A stretch of DNA of 64,000 bases from positions 22,501 through 86,500 of the forward strand of contig JAEULH010000026.1 of the NCBI GenBank assembly GCA_016793925.1, given 5' to 3'. Made by a program: the position numbers and the translations under genes. The DNA is from Rhodospirillales bacterium. GTDB taxonomy: Bacteria; Pseudomonadota; Alphaproteobacteria; Rhodospirillales; Defluviicoccaceae. Numbering within the stretch: position 1 is the stretch's first letter; every line of letters begins with the position of its first letter. Under the pieces are notes generated by a model. The model was not told the origin of the DNA and did no database searches. It was given only the letters and a program-made list of their open reading frames with translations. Below, one piece after another: positions 18,315-27,586 of the stretch.

Positions 18315-21101
18315 ATGAACGTGCTTCCCGGCTGGCTCATCATTGTCGCGGCTTTCGGCTACGTCTCGTTGCTGTTCGCCATCGCCTACTTTGCGGACCG
18401 CCACGGGCGCGGTCGCGGGCTGATCGCGAACCCCTACATTTACGCGCTGTCGATCGCCGTCTACTGCACCGCCTGGACCTTTTACGGCAGCGTCGGGCTG
18501 GCCGCGAAGAGCGGCATCGGCTTCTTGCCGATCTACCTCGGGCCGACCCTCGCGTTCCTTCTCGGCTGGATCGTTCTGCGCAAGATCCTGCGGATCAGCA
18601 AGGTTCACCACGTCACCTCGATTGCCGACCTGGTCTCCTCGCGCTACGGCAAGAGCCATCTCCTCGGCGGGCTGGTCACCATCATCGCCGTGGTCGGCAT
18701 CATGCCGTACCTGTCGCTGCAGCTTAAGGCGGTGTCGACCAGCTACAACGTCCTGCTTCACTATCCGGAAGTGACGGCGGCGGTGACGCCGGCGGACATG
18801 CCGTTCTTCGGCGACACCGCGCTCTGGATCGCGGCGATGATGGCTCTGTTCGCCATCCTGTTCGGCACCCGGCACATCGACGCCACCGAACATCACGAGG
18901 GCATGGTCGCGGCGATCGCCTTCGAGTCGGTGGTCAAGCTCGTCGCCTTTACCAGCGTCGGCCTGTTCGTCACCTACGGGCTGTTCGACGGTTTTCATGA
19001 CCTGTTCGCACAGGCGGCGGCCGAGCCGCGGCTGGCGCAACTGCAAACCGCGGACGCCGCCGGCGGGCAGTGGTTCCCCCTGACCTTCACCGCCATGTTG
19101 ACGATCATCTGCCTGCCGCGGCAGTTTCAAGTGATCGTGGTCGAAAACGCCGACGAGAGCCACCTGAAGAAGGCGATCTGGCTTTTTCCCCTATACCTCC
19201 TCCTGATCAACATCTTCGTCCTGCCGATCGCCTTCGGCGGCCTCTTGCGCTTTCCATTGGGCACGGTCGACGCCGACACCTTCGTCCTTGCCCTGCCCAT
19301 GGCCGAGCGACAGCCGTTGCTGGCGCTCCTCGCCTTTATCGGCGGCCTTTCGGCGGCGACCGGCATGGTCATTGTCGAGACGGTGGCGCTCAGCACCATG
19401 ATCTGCAACGACCTGATCATGCCGCTGTTCCTTCGCTTCGCCTTCTTGCGCATGTCCGAGCGGCGCGATCTGTCCGGGCTGCTGCTGGCGATTCGCCGCA
19501 CCGCCATCGCCGTGATCATGATGCTCGGCTACCTCTACTTCCGGCTTATCGGCGAATCGTTCGCGCTTGCCTCCATCGGCCTCGTCTCCTTTGCCGCTGC
19601 AGCGCAGTTCGCTCCGGCGATCCTTTTCGGCATCTACTGGAAAGGCGCCTCCCGTCGCGGCGCCTTGACCGGAATGATCGCCGGCTTCGTCGTCTGGGCT
19701 TACACGCTGCTCATCCCATCGTTCGCATTGTCGGGATGGCTGGAGGAATCGTTCATCGAGAACGGGCCGATGGGGATCGCGCTGCTCCGCCCCTACGCGC
19801 TGTTCGGCCTGGACGGCCTCGATCACATCACCCACTCGCTGTTCTGGAGCCTGCTCGCCAATGTCGGCGCCTTTGCCGCAGTGTCGCTGTCCGACCGGCA
19901 GAGCACCATCGAGCGGATCCAGGGCACTCTGTTCGTCGAGGTCTTCCGCCAGCCGGGCGCCGAGCCCGCCGGCATGTGGCAGGGGGCGGTTCCGCTCAGC
20001 GATCTGCGCGCGATGGCCGAGCGCTTCCTCGGGGGCGACCGGTCGCGCGAAATCTTCACCGAGTACGCCCGCAGGCACCGGGTCGACCTCACCCACGCCA
20101 CCCACGCCGACGGCGATCTGGTGCAGTTCGTCGAGCGTCGCCTTTCGGGCGTCATCGGCGCCGCCTCCGCTCGGGTCATGGTCGCGACGACGCTGAAGGG
20201 CGAAGGCGTCGGCCTCGAAGAGATCATGCAGATCCTCGACGAGACCTCGCAGGTTCTCGAGTACAGCCGCCAGCTCGAGCAGAAGTCGCGCGAGCTGGAG
20301 CGGGCTACGACCGACCTGAAGGCGGCGAACGAGCGGCTGACCGAACTCGACCGGATGAAGGACGACTTCCTCTCGACGGTCACCCATGAGCTGCGCACGC
20401 CGCTGACCTCGATCCGCTCTTTCTCGGAGATCCTCCACGACTCGCCCGACCTCGACCTGACCGAACGCCAGCATTTCCTGACGATTATCATCCGGGAAAG
20501 CGAGCGCCTGACCCGCCTCATCAACCAGGTTCTCGACCTGACCAAGATTGAGACCGGACGGATGAAGTGGCAGATGACCGATGTCGACCTCGGCGACGTC
20601 ATCGACCACGCGGTTTCGGCGCTGCGCCATCTGTTCGAAGAGAAGTCGATCGAGCTCACCGTTCATGCGCCCGATCGGGTGCCGCCGATCCACGGCGATC
20701 GCGACCAGCTCATTCAGCTCGTGATCAACCTGCTGTCCAACGCCGAGAAGTTCTGCCGCGCCGGCACCGGCCAGGTCGACGTGTCGCTGAAAACCGGCGC
20801 GCGCGCCGTCACGGTGAGCGTCGCCGACAACGGCGTCGGCATCCCGCTGAACGAGCAGGAGCTGATTTTCGAGAAGTTCCACCAGGTCCGCGCCGGCAAC
20901 ACGGGCAATCCGATGGGTTCGGGCCTTGGGCTTGCCATCTGTCGCGGCATCGTCGAACACCTTGGCGGCCGGATCTGGGTGCGCAGCACCCTGGGAAAGG
21001 GCGCGACGTTCTTCTTTACCGTCCCCTACGCCCGCGGCCGGATCGACGGGTCCGAGACGGCCTCGGCAGCGACGACAGAGGTCGGTGCGGCCGGCTCCTG
21101 A
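18315..21101 (+). CDS. CbrA-like sensor: SLC5 symporter domain fused to histidine kinase
   Basis: A 928-residue hybrid. Residues 1 to about 510 form a sodium/solute symporter (SLC5) fold with about 13 helices (YCTAWTFYGSVGLAAKSGIGFLP region at the start). A soluble STAC-like linker (about 545-640) and a coiled coil (about 645-680) precede an intact kinase core: H-box with His691 (THELRTPLTS), N-box around 805 (INLLSNAEK), G1 DNGVGIP and G2 GSGLGLAI near 868. No receiver domain is attached. CbrA in pseudomonads senses carbon/nitrogen balance and takes up histidine; the ligand here is unknown. The gene converges with the DUF294 gene. Confidence 0.92.
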   Translation: MNVLPGWLIIVAAFGYVSLLFAIAYFADRHGRGRGLIANPYIYALSIAVYCTAWTFYGSVGLAAKSGIGFLPIYLGPTLAFLLGWIVLRKILRISKVHHVTSIADLVSSRYGKSHLLGGLVTIIAVVGIMPYLSLQLKAVSTSYNVLLHYPEVTAAVTPADMPFFGDTALWIAAMMALFAILFGTRHIDATEHHEGMVAAIAFESVVKLVAFTSVGLFVTYGLFDGFHDLFAQAAAEPRLAQLQTADAAGGQWFPLTFTAMLTIICLPRQFQVIVVENADESHLKKAIWLFPLYLLLINIFVLPIAFGGLLRFPLGTVDADTFVLALPMAERQPLLALLAFIGGLSAATGMVIVETVALSTMICNDLIMPLFLRFAFLRMSERRDLSGLLLAIRRTAIAVIMMLGYLYFRLIGESFALASIGLVSFAAAAQFAPAILFGIYWKGASRRGALTGMIAGFVVWAYTLLIPSFALSGWLEESFIENGPMGIALLRPYALFGLDGLDHITHSLFWSLLANVGAFAAVSLSDRQSTIERIQGTLFVEVFRQPGAEPAGMWQGAVPLSDLRAMAERFLGGDRSREIFTEYARRHRVDLTHATHADGDLVQFVERRLSGVIGAASARVMVATTLKGEGVGLEEIMQILDETSQVLEYSRQLEQKSRELERATTDLKAANERLTELDRMKDDFLSTVTHELRTPLTSIRSFSEILHDSPDLDLTERQHFLTIIIRESERLTRLINQVLDLTKIETGRMKWQMTDVDLGDVIDHAVSALRHLFEEKSIELTVHAPDRVPPIHGDRDQLIQLVINLLSNAEKFCRAGTGQVDVSLKTGARAVTVSVADNGVGIPLNEQELIFEKFHQVRAGNTGNPMGSGLGLAICRGIVEHLGGRIWVRSTLGKGATFFFTVPYARGRIDGSETASAATTEVGAAGS

Positions 21102-21193
21102 TGTTCCTTCAGGCCCAGCGATCGTGACCTGTTCTTGCCAGCCGTTTCGCCGGCCGTTCCTGCCCCAGCGGACGGTAGCCGGCGGGTCTCGCG

Positions 21194-22696
21194 TCAGAAG
21201 ATCTGGCCGGTGAACTCCAGGTGGACACGCTTGCGCAAGGAATCGATCGCCTTGAGCGCGTCGAGCAGGGCGGTGCGCTCCGCCTTCGCCAGGCGACGCG
21301 GATCGACGTAATAGGTGACCGGTTTGCCGGCCTTCAGATCCGCGATCTGGTGGCGAAGAAGAACGTTCGTGACAAGGTCGAACGACGCCGTCAGGTCCGC
21401 GCGCTCGCCGTCGCTCAGCACGCCCTGCTCGGTCAACGCCGAGATGCGGTGCACGGTCGAGGTCGCCTCGACCCCCTCGCGCAGCGCCAAGAGGCGGATC
21501 GCGCCCACCAGCGGGATGGTGCCGGTGTGTTTGAGGTTCACGCGGCCGCGATGCTCGCGCTGCTCGCGCTCGGTCACGAAGCCGCCGAAGAACCCGAGCG
21601 CGACGTTGTGCCCGGCCTTGTCCTGGAACATCTGGCGGAGAAAGTGGTGGTTGTTGCGCACCATGCCGGTCACGCGTCGGCGCAATTCCTCGGCCAGTTC
21701 CTGACGGCCCCAGACCGGCTGGAAGTCGAAGAAGATGTCCGCCAGCCGGATGGCGACGAAGTTGCTCTTCTTACCCCAGAGCGCGATCTGCTGGGTCCAT
21801 TGCGACAGGCTCTTGCGCCACAGCGGGTTCACCGCCATGCAGTAGCCGTTGCAGTAAGGGATGCCGATGGCGTCGAGGTCGCGGCACAGCCGCTCGGCCA
21901 GCTCGCGGTAGAAAGCGTCGACCTGCGCGTGGCGATCGTCCGGGTAGTCGGCGATGATGATGCCGTTGTCCTGGTCGGATGAGAGGAAGTTCTCGCCGCG
22001 GCCGCCCGATCCGGTGACGATCAGGCAGGCCTCCACCGGAATATCCCCCCAGCCCTCGGCCCCCATCCGGTTCAGGGTCGCTTCGCCCACCCGCCGGTAG
22101 ATGTCGTTGTTGATACGGCTCAGAAGCTGCTGGATCTCCGGGGCCGGCAGGTTGTCGGCGAACAGGTCCTCGGCGAGATCGACCTGGGCCGCCCTGAGCG
22201 CGCGAAGGCCTTCGCTCGTCCCCTCGTGGGTCAGCCGGTCGATCTGACGCATGAGCTGCTCGTCGGTCGCGGCGAGCGCATCGTGAAGGGACAGCAGTCC
22301 GGCAAGCTGGCCGTGTGCGTCGACGACCGGCATATGGTGCAGACCGTGACGGCGCATCAGGGCGATGGCGTAGTAGAGATAGTCCCTGCGCCGGACGGAC
22401 ATCGCCGGGGAGGTCATCACCCGTTCCACCGGCGTCTCTCCGGGCACCCGATAGGCGATGCGCAGGGCGATATCGCGCTCGGTGATGATGCCGACCGGTC
22501 TGGCGGCGGCGTCGACGACCACGGCGCAGGTTGCCTGCGTCGCGGCGAGCCGGCCGATCATGTCCTCGCACGCCGTATCCGGGCGGACAGCGAGGACCTC
22601 CTCGCCCGGTCGCATGAAATCGCGGGCAAGCTTGCTGAAGACGGCGGTGCGCGGATGATGTCGGGAAGGCCGCGCCGGCAGTGGCGCCCCGCTCAC
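21194..22696 (-). CDS. CBS-domain DUF294 nucleotidyltransferase-like protein
   Basis: A 500-residue cytosolic regulator. Two CBS domains (about 28-83 and 92-147) bind adenine nucleotides in relatives. A nucleotidyltransferase core follows, with TGSGGRGENFLSSDQDNG at about 228-244: the GS and Asp241/Asp243 pair are the catalytic pattern of the GlnE/GlnD-like DUF294 superfamily. A C-terminal helical DUF294_C region ends the protein. Such proteins are regularly encoded with DnaQ-like exonucleases and sodium/acetate symporters and are presumed to modify a partner by nucleotidylation. The start ATG/GTG at 22696 places it divergent from the SSS symporter across 552 bases. Confidence 0.88.
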   Translation of the reverse strand: MSGAPLPARPSRHHPRTAVFSKLARDFMRPGEEVLAVRPDTACEDMIGRLAATQATCAVVVDAAARPVGIITERDIALRIAYRVPGETPVERVMTSPAMSVRRRDYLYYAIALMRRHGLHHMPVVDAHGQLAGLLSLHDALAATDEQLMRQIDRLTHEGTSEGLRALRAAQVDLAEDLFADNLPAPEIQQLLSRINNDIYRRVGEATLNRMGAEGWGDIPVEACLIVTGSGGRGENFLSSDQDNGIIIADYPDDRHAQVDAFYRELAERLCRDLDAIGIPYCNGYCMAVNPLWRKSLSQWTQQIALWGKKSNFVAIRLADIFFDFQPVWGRQELAEELRRRVTGMVRNNHHFLRQMFQDKAGHNVALGFFGGFVTEREQREHRGRVNLKHTGTIPLVGAIRLLALREGVEATSTVHRISALTEQGVLSDGERADLTASFDLVTNVLLRHQIADLKAGKPVTYYVDPRRLAKAERTALLDALKAIDSLRKRVHLEFTGQIF

Positions 22697-23248
22697 GAAG
22701 ATGGCTCGCCCAGCGCCGCGGCGGGCGACGTCACCGCCGCACGACGGCGAGATCGACCGGGGAACGACCTGGAGGCGGCACCAGCGGGGCGCCGCCTGCT
22801 AGCATAGGTAGATAATGATCGATGCATGCGCGTCAAGGTTCTCGCCTGTTGTGCGTGTCTCAGGAAAATGCTATCGGTAAAATAACGTAAAGGCGTCGTC
22901 GAATGGTGGGCGGCCCGGCAGAGACTTTGAAAACGAGTTCTGTAAGCGCGTGATAAGAAGATGGGGACCGGGCGGTGACGCGTCGGGTTCCCCAAGGCCC
23001 GGGGGCCTCATGGGAGGGTAAACGCCGGCTGGCCGATCCGTGGTGGGCGCAAGGGGCGCAGGACGTGCGCCGCGATGTCCGGGCGATTGTCCACTTGAGG
23101 CAGGCTTTCCCGCCGAAACCTTTCGGGCGCGGCTCAAGCATCGTCGGGTGCGTATGTTCCGGCACGATGCGTGATCGGGCGCAGTGGCAGGGCCGACGGC
23201 CTTTCTTCCGCGCCGGCCCCGGAACGCGTACGAGAGGAGTAGGCGGTC
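22697..23248. other. 552-base noncoding divergent control region
   Basis: No gene is supported here. The first 250 bases contain the most AT-rich stretch (22800-22900), as expected for promoters. Two short inverted repeats are present: AGGCCC/GGGCCT near 23000 and CCGAAA/TTTCGG at 23113-23126. The region separates the DUF294 gene (minus) from the SSS symporter (plus) and probably carries regulation for both. Confidence 0.5.
22809..22836 (-). promoter_or_regulatory. Candidate promoter of the DUF294 gene
   Basis: On the minus strand TTGACG (22831-22836) and TATCTA (22809-22814) are 16 bases apart, about 110 bases before the DUF294 start. The -35 is good and the -10 weak, so confidence is low. 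Confidence 0.3.
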
Positions 23249-25237
23249 TTGGAAGCAAAAATCATTTGGCTGTTCGTCTTCGTCATTCTTTATTGGGCCT
23301 ATTGCATTTTCTGGGGCATCCGCGGCGCGCGCATGGCGCGCACGGCGAGCGATTATTTCATCGCCGGTCGGAAACTCTCTCTCTGGGTCTTCGTTCTCGC
23401 CGCGACAGCGACGTCCTTCTCCGGCTGGACCTTTATGGGCCATCCCGGGCTGATCTACCGTGACGGCTTCCAGTACGCCTTTGCGTCATTCTACACGATC
23501 ACGATCCCGTTCACGGGGGTCATCTTCCTTAAGCGGCAGTGGATGCTGGGCAAGCGTTTCGGCTACGTCACCCCCGGCGAGATGCTGTCGGATTACTTCC
23601 AGGGCGACGTCATCCGGATCCTCACCGTCGTCGTCGCCTTGTTGTTCTCGATCCCCTACCTCGGCGTTCAGCTTGAGGCGGCCGGTTACCTCTTCAATGT
23701 CCTGACGACAACGTCCCTCTATCCCACAGGGCTGGTCAGCGAAAACTTCGGCATGTGGGTCCTGGCGATCGTCGTGCTGATCTACGTCGCCTCCGGCGGC
23801 CTGCGCGCCGTCGCCTACGTCGATACGCTGCAATGCCTCCTTCTTGCCTTCGGCATCATTGTCACCGGTCTGATCGCGCTCAGCGCGGTCGGCGGCTGGG
23901 AAGCGCTCAACGAGGCCATGGCCCGCCTGGCGGAGACCTCGATCGGCAAGTGGGGCAAGACGGACGGTCTGGGCGGCGGTGACTACAACGCCTACTTCGC
24001 GATACCCGGCGTCATCCAGTGGACCGCGGGCCTGGGCAAGGAGACGCCGATCGGCGGCCTGTGGACCGGGGTGATGATCCTGACCTACATGTTTGCGCTG
24101 ATGGGGATCCAGGCGGCTCCCGCGTTCACCATGTGGGCCTTCTCAAACACCAACCCGTCGCCTTTTGCACCGCAGCAGGTCTGGGCGTCGTCTTTCGGGA
24201 TCGGTTTTATCCTCTTCTTTTTCACCGCAATCCAGGGCATGGCGGCGCATTTCCTCGGCGCTCAGCCGGCGGTCACGGAGGCCGGACTGGCGGTGGCCAA
24301 CGTCATACCATCCGAAGTCAACATCCGTCCCGATGCGCTCGTTCCCTTCTACTTCAACATGCTGAGCGAGCACTGGCCGTGGCTGATCGGACTGCTTGCG
24401 GTTTGCGCCCTGGCGGCGATGCAGTCGACCGGCGCCGCGTACATGTCCACCGCGGGCGGCATCCTGACCCGTGACCTTTACAAGCGCTATCTCAACCCGG
24501 GCGCGACCCACGCGACCCAGAAGCTGTTCGGCCGCCTCGGCGTCGCCTTCATCGTGATCTCCGCGTTGATGGTCGCCACGTACTCAAAGGATGCGCTGGT
24601 TCTCCTGGGCGGACTCGCGGTCGCCTTCGGCTTCCAGATGTGGGTGCCGCTCGCCGCGATCTGCTATATTCCCTGGGTGACCCGGCAGGGTGCAACGCTG
24701 GGGCTTGCGGCGGGCCTGCTCGGCGTCACCTTCACCGACAGCTTCGGGCTGACGCTGCTCAACGCCCTCGGTCTGCAGCCCTGGGGGCGGTGGCCGCTGA
24801 CGATCCACTCCGCCGGCTGGGGGATCCTGCTCAACATCGTCGTCTGCCTCGTCGTCTCGGCGGCGACGCAGAGCGACCAGGCCCGCGCCCATCGCATGAA
24901 GTATCACAACTTCCTGCGCGAGCACGCCAGCCTGCCCCAGGCCAGGCGTCACCTCGTTCCCGTCGCCTGGATCGTAACGCTGGCCTGGTTCTTCTTCGGC
25001 ATCGGGCCCGGCGCAGTCATCGGCAATGACCTCTTTGGGGCTCCGGACGCCGGTCGCGACGGCTGGACTTTTGGCATCCCGTCGATCTGGGCCTGGCAGA
25101 TCCTGTTCTGGCTGCTCGGCGTCGCGATGATGTGGTTCCTCGCCTACAAGATGGAAATGTCGTCCGTGCCCAAGGCGGAAGTTTCGGCACTGGTCGAAGA
25201 CATCGGCGACAGCTCTCTGGAAAAGCCCGGCGTATAG
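23249..25237 (+). CDS. Sodium:solute symporter family transporter
   Basis: A 662-residue SLC5/SSS transporter with about 14 hydrophobic helices. The start is TTG 23249, with GAGGAG about ten bases upstream and the first helix beginning at residue 6. Family features include the SDYFIAGRKLSLW segment (residues 34-46), the conserved TATATSFSGWTFMG stretch that corresponds to sodium-site helix 1, and the AAMQSTGAAYMSTAGGILTRDLYK stretch, interrupted in families by small residues, near residues 391-412. Substrate is not readable; monocarboxylates or amino acids are typical. It is separate in sequence from the ActP transporter 0.6 kb downstream and probably separately promoted. Confidence 0.9.
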   Translation: MEAKIIWLFVFVILYWAYCIFWGIRGARMARTASDYFIAGRKLSLWVFVLAATATSFSGWTFMGHPGLIYRDGFQYAFASFYTITIPFTGVIFLKRQWMLGKRFGYVTPGEMLSDYFQGDVIRILTVVVALLFSIPYLGVQLEAAGYLFNVLTTTSLYPTGLVSENFGMWVLAIVVLIYVASGGLRAVAYVDTLQCLLLAFGIIVTGLIALSAVGGWEALNEAMARLAETSIGKWGKTDGLGGGDYNAYFAIPGVIQWTAGLGKETPIGGLWTGVMILTYMFALMGIQAAPAFTMWAFSNTNPSPFAPQQVWASSFGIGFILFFFTAIQGMAAHFLGAQPAVTEAGLAVANVIPSEVNIRPDALVPFYFNMLSEHWPWLIGLLAVCALAAMQSTGAAYMSTAGGILTRDLYKRYLNPGATHATQKLFGRLGVAFIVISALMVATYSKDALVLLGGLAVAFGFQMWVPLAAICYIPWVTRQGATLGLAAGLLGVTFTDSFGLTLLNALGLQPWGRWPLTIHSAGWGILLNIVVCLVVSAATQSDQARAHRMKYHNFLREHASLPQARRHLVPVAWIVTLAWFFFGIGPGAVIGNDLFGAPDAGRDGWTFGIPSIWAWQILFWLLGVAMMWFLAYKMEMSSVPKAEVSALVEDIGDSSLEKPGV

Positions 25238-25243
25238 CCGGGC
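25225..25243 (+). terminator. Hairpin overlapping the stop codon of the SSS symporter gene
   Basis: A perfect 7-bp stem GCCCGGC/GCCGGGC encloses GTATA, so that the TAG stop codon straddles loop and stem. There is no T-tract. It may contribute to transcript-end stability or weak termination before the DUF485-actP promoter region. Confidence 0.4.
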
Positions 25244-25471
25244 GGTTCCACGACGAGAGAAACGTACCGCTACGCTCGCCGTCGACCTGTTGCGAACAAC
25301 GCAGAGCGTCGGCGGCGCGCAGGTCGTTCAGTATTGCGCCGTCGCGGCGAGAACGACCGGTTGCTTTCGTGCCACACCCTCAGGCTCTTCACTCATCGCT
25401 CCGCGATAACGCGCGTCCGTGTTGACGCCGGCCAGCGCCTCTGCCATTGCTGTCACACTTTAAGAGCCGTA

Positions 25472-25513
25472 TTGCGCAATCAACTATGCTATGTTTTGCG
25501 CAATCAACAATGC
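25472..25513 (+). repeat. Tandem direct repeat with TTGCGCAA palindromes upstream of DUF485-actP
   Basis: Two copies of an 18-base unit lie 24 bases apart: TTGCGCAATCAACTATGC (25472-25489) and TTGCGCAATCAACAATGC (25496-25513), with one mismatch. Each begins with the perfect palindrome TTGCGCAA. The second copy ends 18 bases before the ATG of the DUF485 gene, immediately upstream of its AGGGAGGAGG ribosome-binding site. The spacing of just over two helical turns and the position suggest a double operator; RamB/ScfR-type XRE regulators of acetate genes bind related TTTGCAAA-like sites, which is a suggestion only. Confidence 0.75.
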
Positions 25514-25531
25514 AGTGTTTAGGGAGGAGGT

Positions 25532-25804
25532 ATGGCTCACACGGATCCGCGGCTTCATTCATTGGCCGCACGGCGATGGCGGATCGCCATCTGGCTCAGC
25601 GTCTTCATGCTGCTCGCCTACTACGCATTCATCTTGCTGGTCGCTTTCGACAAGCCTCTGCTCGGCGTCGTCCTGACGCAGGGCCTGACTCTCGGCATTC
25701 TCCTTGGCGCCCTCGTCATCGTGTTTGCCTGGGTTTTGACGTTCATCTACGTCGGTTGGGCAAACGGCAAGTACGACCACGAACTTGCCGAGCTGAGGAG
25801 GTAA
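25532..25804 (+). CDS. DUF485 small membrane protein (YjcH-like)
   Basis: A 90-residue protein with two membrane helices (about 20-42 and 52-78) and the DUF485 ending FIYVGWANGKYDHELAEL. In enterobacteria the homologue YjcH is encoded between acs and actP and co-expressed with the acetate permease. It starts at ATG 25532 behind a very strong AGGAGG site, and its TAA overlaps the ribosome-binding region of actP, so the two are translated together. Its molecular role is not established. Confidence 0.93.
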   Translation: MAHTDPRLHSLAARRWRIAIWLSVFMLLAYYAFILLVAFDKPLLGVVLTQGLTLGILLGALVIVFAWVLTFIYVGWANGKYDHELAELRR

Positions 25805-25807
25805 GTC

Positions 25808-27436
25808 ATGAGCGGTGGAACGAACATCGAAGCGATCATATTCTTCTTCGTCTTCGTCTCCTTCACCCTGGGCGTCACCTACTGGGCGGCGCGTCGGACC
25901 AAGACGGCCGAGCACTTCTATGCCGCTGGCCGCTCGATCACCGGCTTCCAGAACGGCCTCGCCTTGGCCGGCGACTACATGAGCGCGGCGAGCTTTCTCG
26001 GCATCGCCGGCCTCGTGGCCCTGAACGGGTTCGACGGTCTGATCTACTCGACCGGCTGGCTGGTCGGCTGGCCGATCATCCTGTTCCTCATCGCCGAACC
26101 GCTGCGCAACCTCGGCAAGTACACGTTCACCGACGTGGTCGCCTACCGGCTTCGGCAGAAGCCGGTGCGTCTCGCGTCTTCGCTGGGTACGCTGGCCGTC
26201 GTCCTGACCTACCTCATCGCCCAGATGGTCGGCTCGGGAACGCTGATCAAACTGCTCTTCGGTCTCGACTACACCTTCGCCGTGATCATCGTCGGCGTGG
26301 TGATGATGACGTACGTCCTCTTCGGCGGCATGATCGCGACCACCTGGGTGCAGGTGATCAAAGCCTGCCTGCTCCTGGGCGGCGCGACCATCATGGCGCT
26401 GATCGTGCTCTCCAAGTTCGGCTTCAACCCGATGAACCTGTTCTCCAAAGCGGCGGAAATGAACGGCCAGAAGGTTCTCGAGCCGGGCACCAAGGTCGTC
26501 ACCGGCGCCTGGGACGCGGTCTCGCTCGGTCTCGCCCTGATGTTCGGTACCGCCGGACTGCCCCACGTACTCATGCGCTTCTACACCGTGCCGGACGCCA
26601 AGGCGGCCCGCGTCTCGGTGATGTGGGCAACCATCTGGATCGGCTCGTTCTATCTGATCACCTTCATCCTTGGCTTCGGCGCGATGGTGCTGGTCGGTCA
26701 GCAGCAGATCCTCGCCGTCGGCGGCGGCGGCAACATGGCGGCGCCCTTGCTCGCCCAGGCAATCGCCGGGAATATCTTCTTCGGCTTCATCTGCGCGGTA
26801 GCCTTCGCGACCATCCTCGCGGTGGTGGCCGGCCTGACCCTTGCCGGCGCCGGCGCGCTGTCCCACGACCTGTGGGTCAACGTCATCCGCGGCGGCCATG
26901 CGCCGGAGCGCGAGCAGCTCGTCGTCGCCCGGATCTCGTCGATCATCCTCGGCATCGGCGCGGTGATCCTGGGGATCGTCTTCCAGGGCCAGAACGTGGC
27001 CTACATGGTCGGGCTGACGTTCTCCATCGCCGCTTCTGCCAACTTCCCGGCGCTGATCATGTCGGTGTTCTGGCGGCGCTTCACCACCTGGGGCGCGGTC
27101 TGCAGCATCCTGTTCGGCACCATCGGCACGCTGTTGCTGATCTACCTCGGGCCGACCATCCAGATCGATCTGCTTGGCCCGAAAGCGGCGGCGGCGGGTG
27201 CGGCACCGGATGCGGTCGCCGCGGCGAAGGCGGCAATGGACGCCCACGCGGCCCACGTAACCAGCCAGTGGTGGTACTTCCCGCTGAAGAACCCGTGCCT
27301 GTTCACGATGACCGGCGCCTTCCTGGTCGGCATCATCGTCTCGCTGATTGCTCCGGAGCGGTCGGCGGAGGAAGGCTTTACCGAAGTCGAACGCCGGGCA
27401 CTTCTCGGCGAACCGACGGTGTCGGCGGCGGAGTAG
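25808..27436 (+). CDS. actP: Cation/acetate symporter ActP
   Basis: A 542-residue sodium:solute symporter of the acetate permease group. The N-terminus (THYWAARRT-like segment, then [20 protein letters not shown]), [13 protein letters not shown], and [15 protein letters not shown] blocks are typical of ActP. About 13 membrane helices are visible, plus a loop containing Ala-rich sequence (about 460-485). It takes up acetate and other short monocarboxylates with Na+ or H+. It begins three bases after the DUF485 stop. A strong intrinsic terminator follows 45 bases downstream, so DUF485-actP is a two-gene operon under the tandem repeat upstream. Confidence 0.95.
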   Translation: MSGGTNIEAIIFFFVFVSFTLGVTYWAARRTKTAEHFYAAGRSITGFQNGLALAGDYMSAASFLGIAGLVALNGFDGLIYSTGWLVGWPIILFLIAEPLRNLGKYTFTDVVAYRLRQKPVRLASSLGTLAVVLTYLIAQMVGSGTLIKLLFGLDYTFAVIIVGVVMMTYVLFGGMIATTWVQVIKACLLLGGATIMALIVLSKFGFNPMNLFSKAAEMNGQKVLEPGTKVVTGAWDAVSLGLALMFGTAGLPHVLMRFYTVPDAKAARVSVMWATIWIGSFYLITFILGFGAMVLVGQQQILAVGGGGNMAAPLLAQAIAGNIFFGFICAVAFATILAVVAGLTLAGAGALSHDLWVNVIRGGHAPEREQLVVARISSIILGIGAVILGIVFQGQNVAYMVGLTFSIAASANFPALIMSVFWRRFTTWGAVCSILFGTIGTLLLIYLGPTIQIDLLGPKAAAAGAAPDAVAAAKAAMDAHAAHVTSQWWYFPLKNPCLFTMTGAFLVGIIVSLIAPERSAEEGFTEVERRALLGEPTVSAAE

Positions 27437-27480
27437 CGTCCGCTCAAGAACGACCGGCGACCGCGCGTCGCCAGGGACCT

Positions 27481-27517
27481 CAGGCCGGAGGGTTTCCACC
27501 CTCCGGCCTGATTTTTT
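27481..27517 (+). terminator. Rho-independent terminator of the DUF485-actP operon
   Basis: A perfect 12-bp stem CAGGCCGGAGGG/CCCTCCGGCCTG with a 6-base loop is followed by A and six Ts. It is the best intrinsic terminator in the window. Confidence 0.93.
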
Positions 27518-27586
27518 CCGAGCCACACATTCGCCGCGTTGCTACCCTCCAATCGCGGCCACCAACACAGGATTATGGGACATCCA

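Noticed and set aside
23155..23175. Possible sigma54 promoter (CCGGCACG...) before the SSS symporter gene
   Set aside because: The -24-like part lacks the TGG and the -12 GC dinucleotide is not at the correct spacing.
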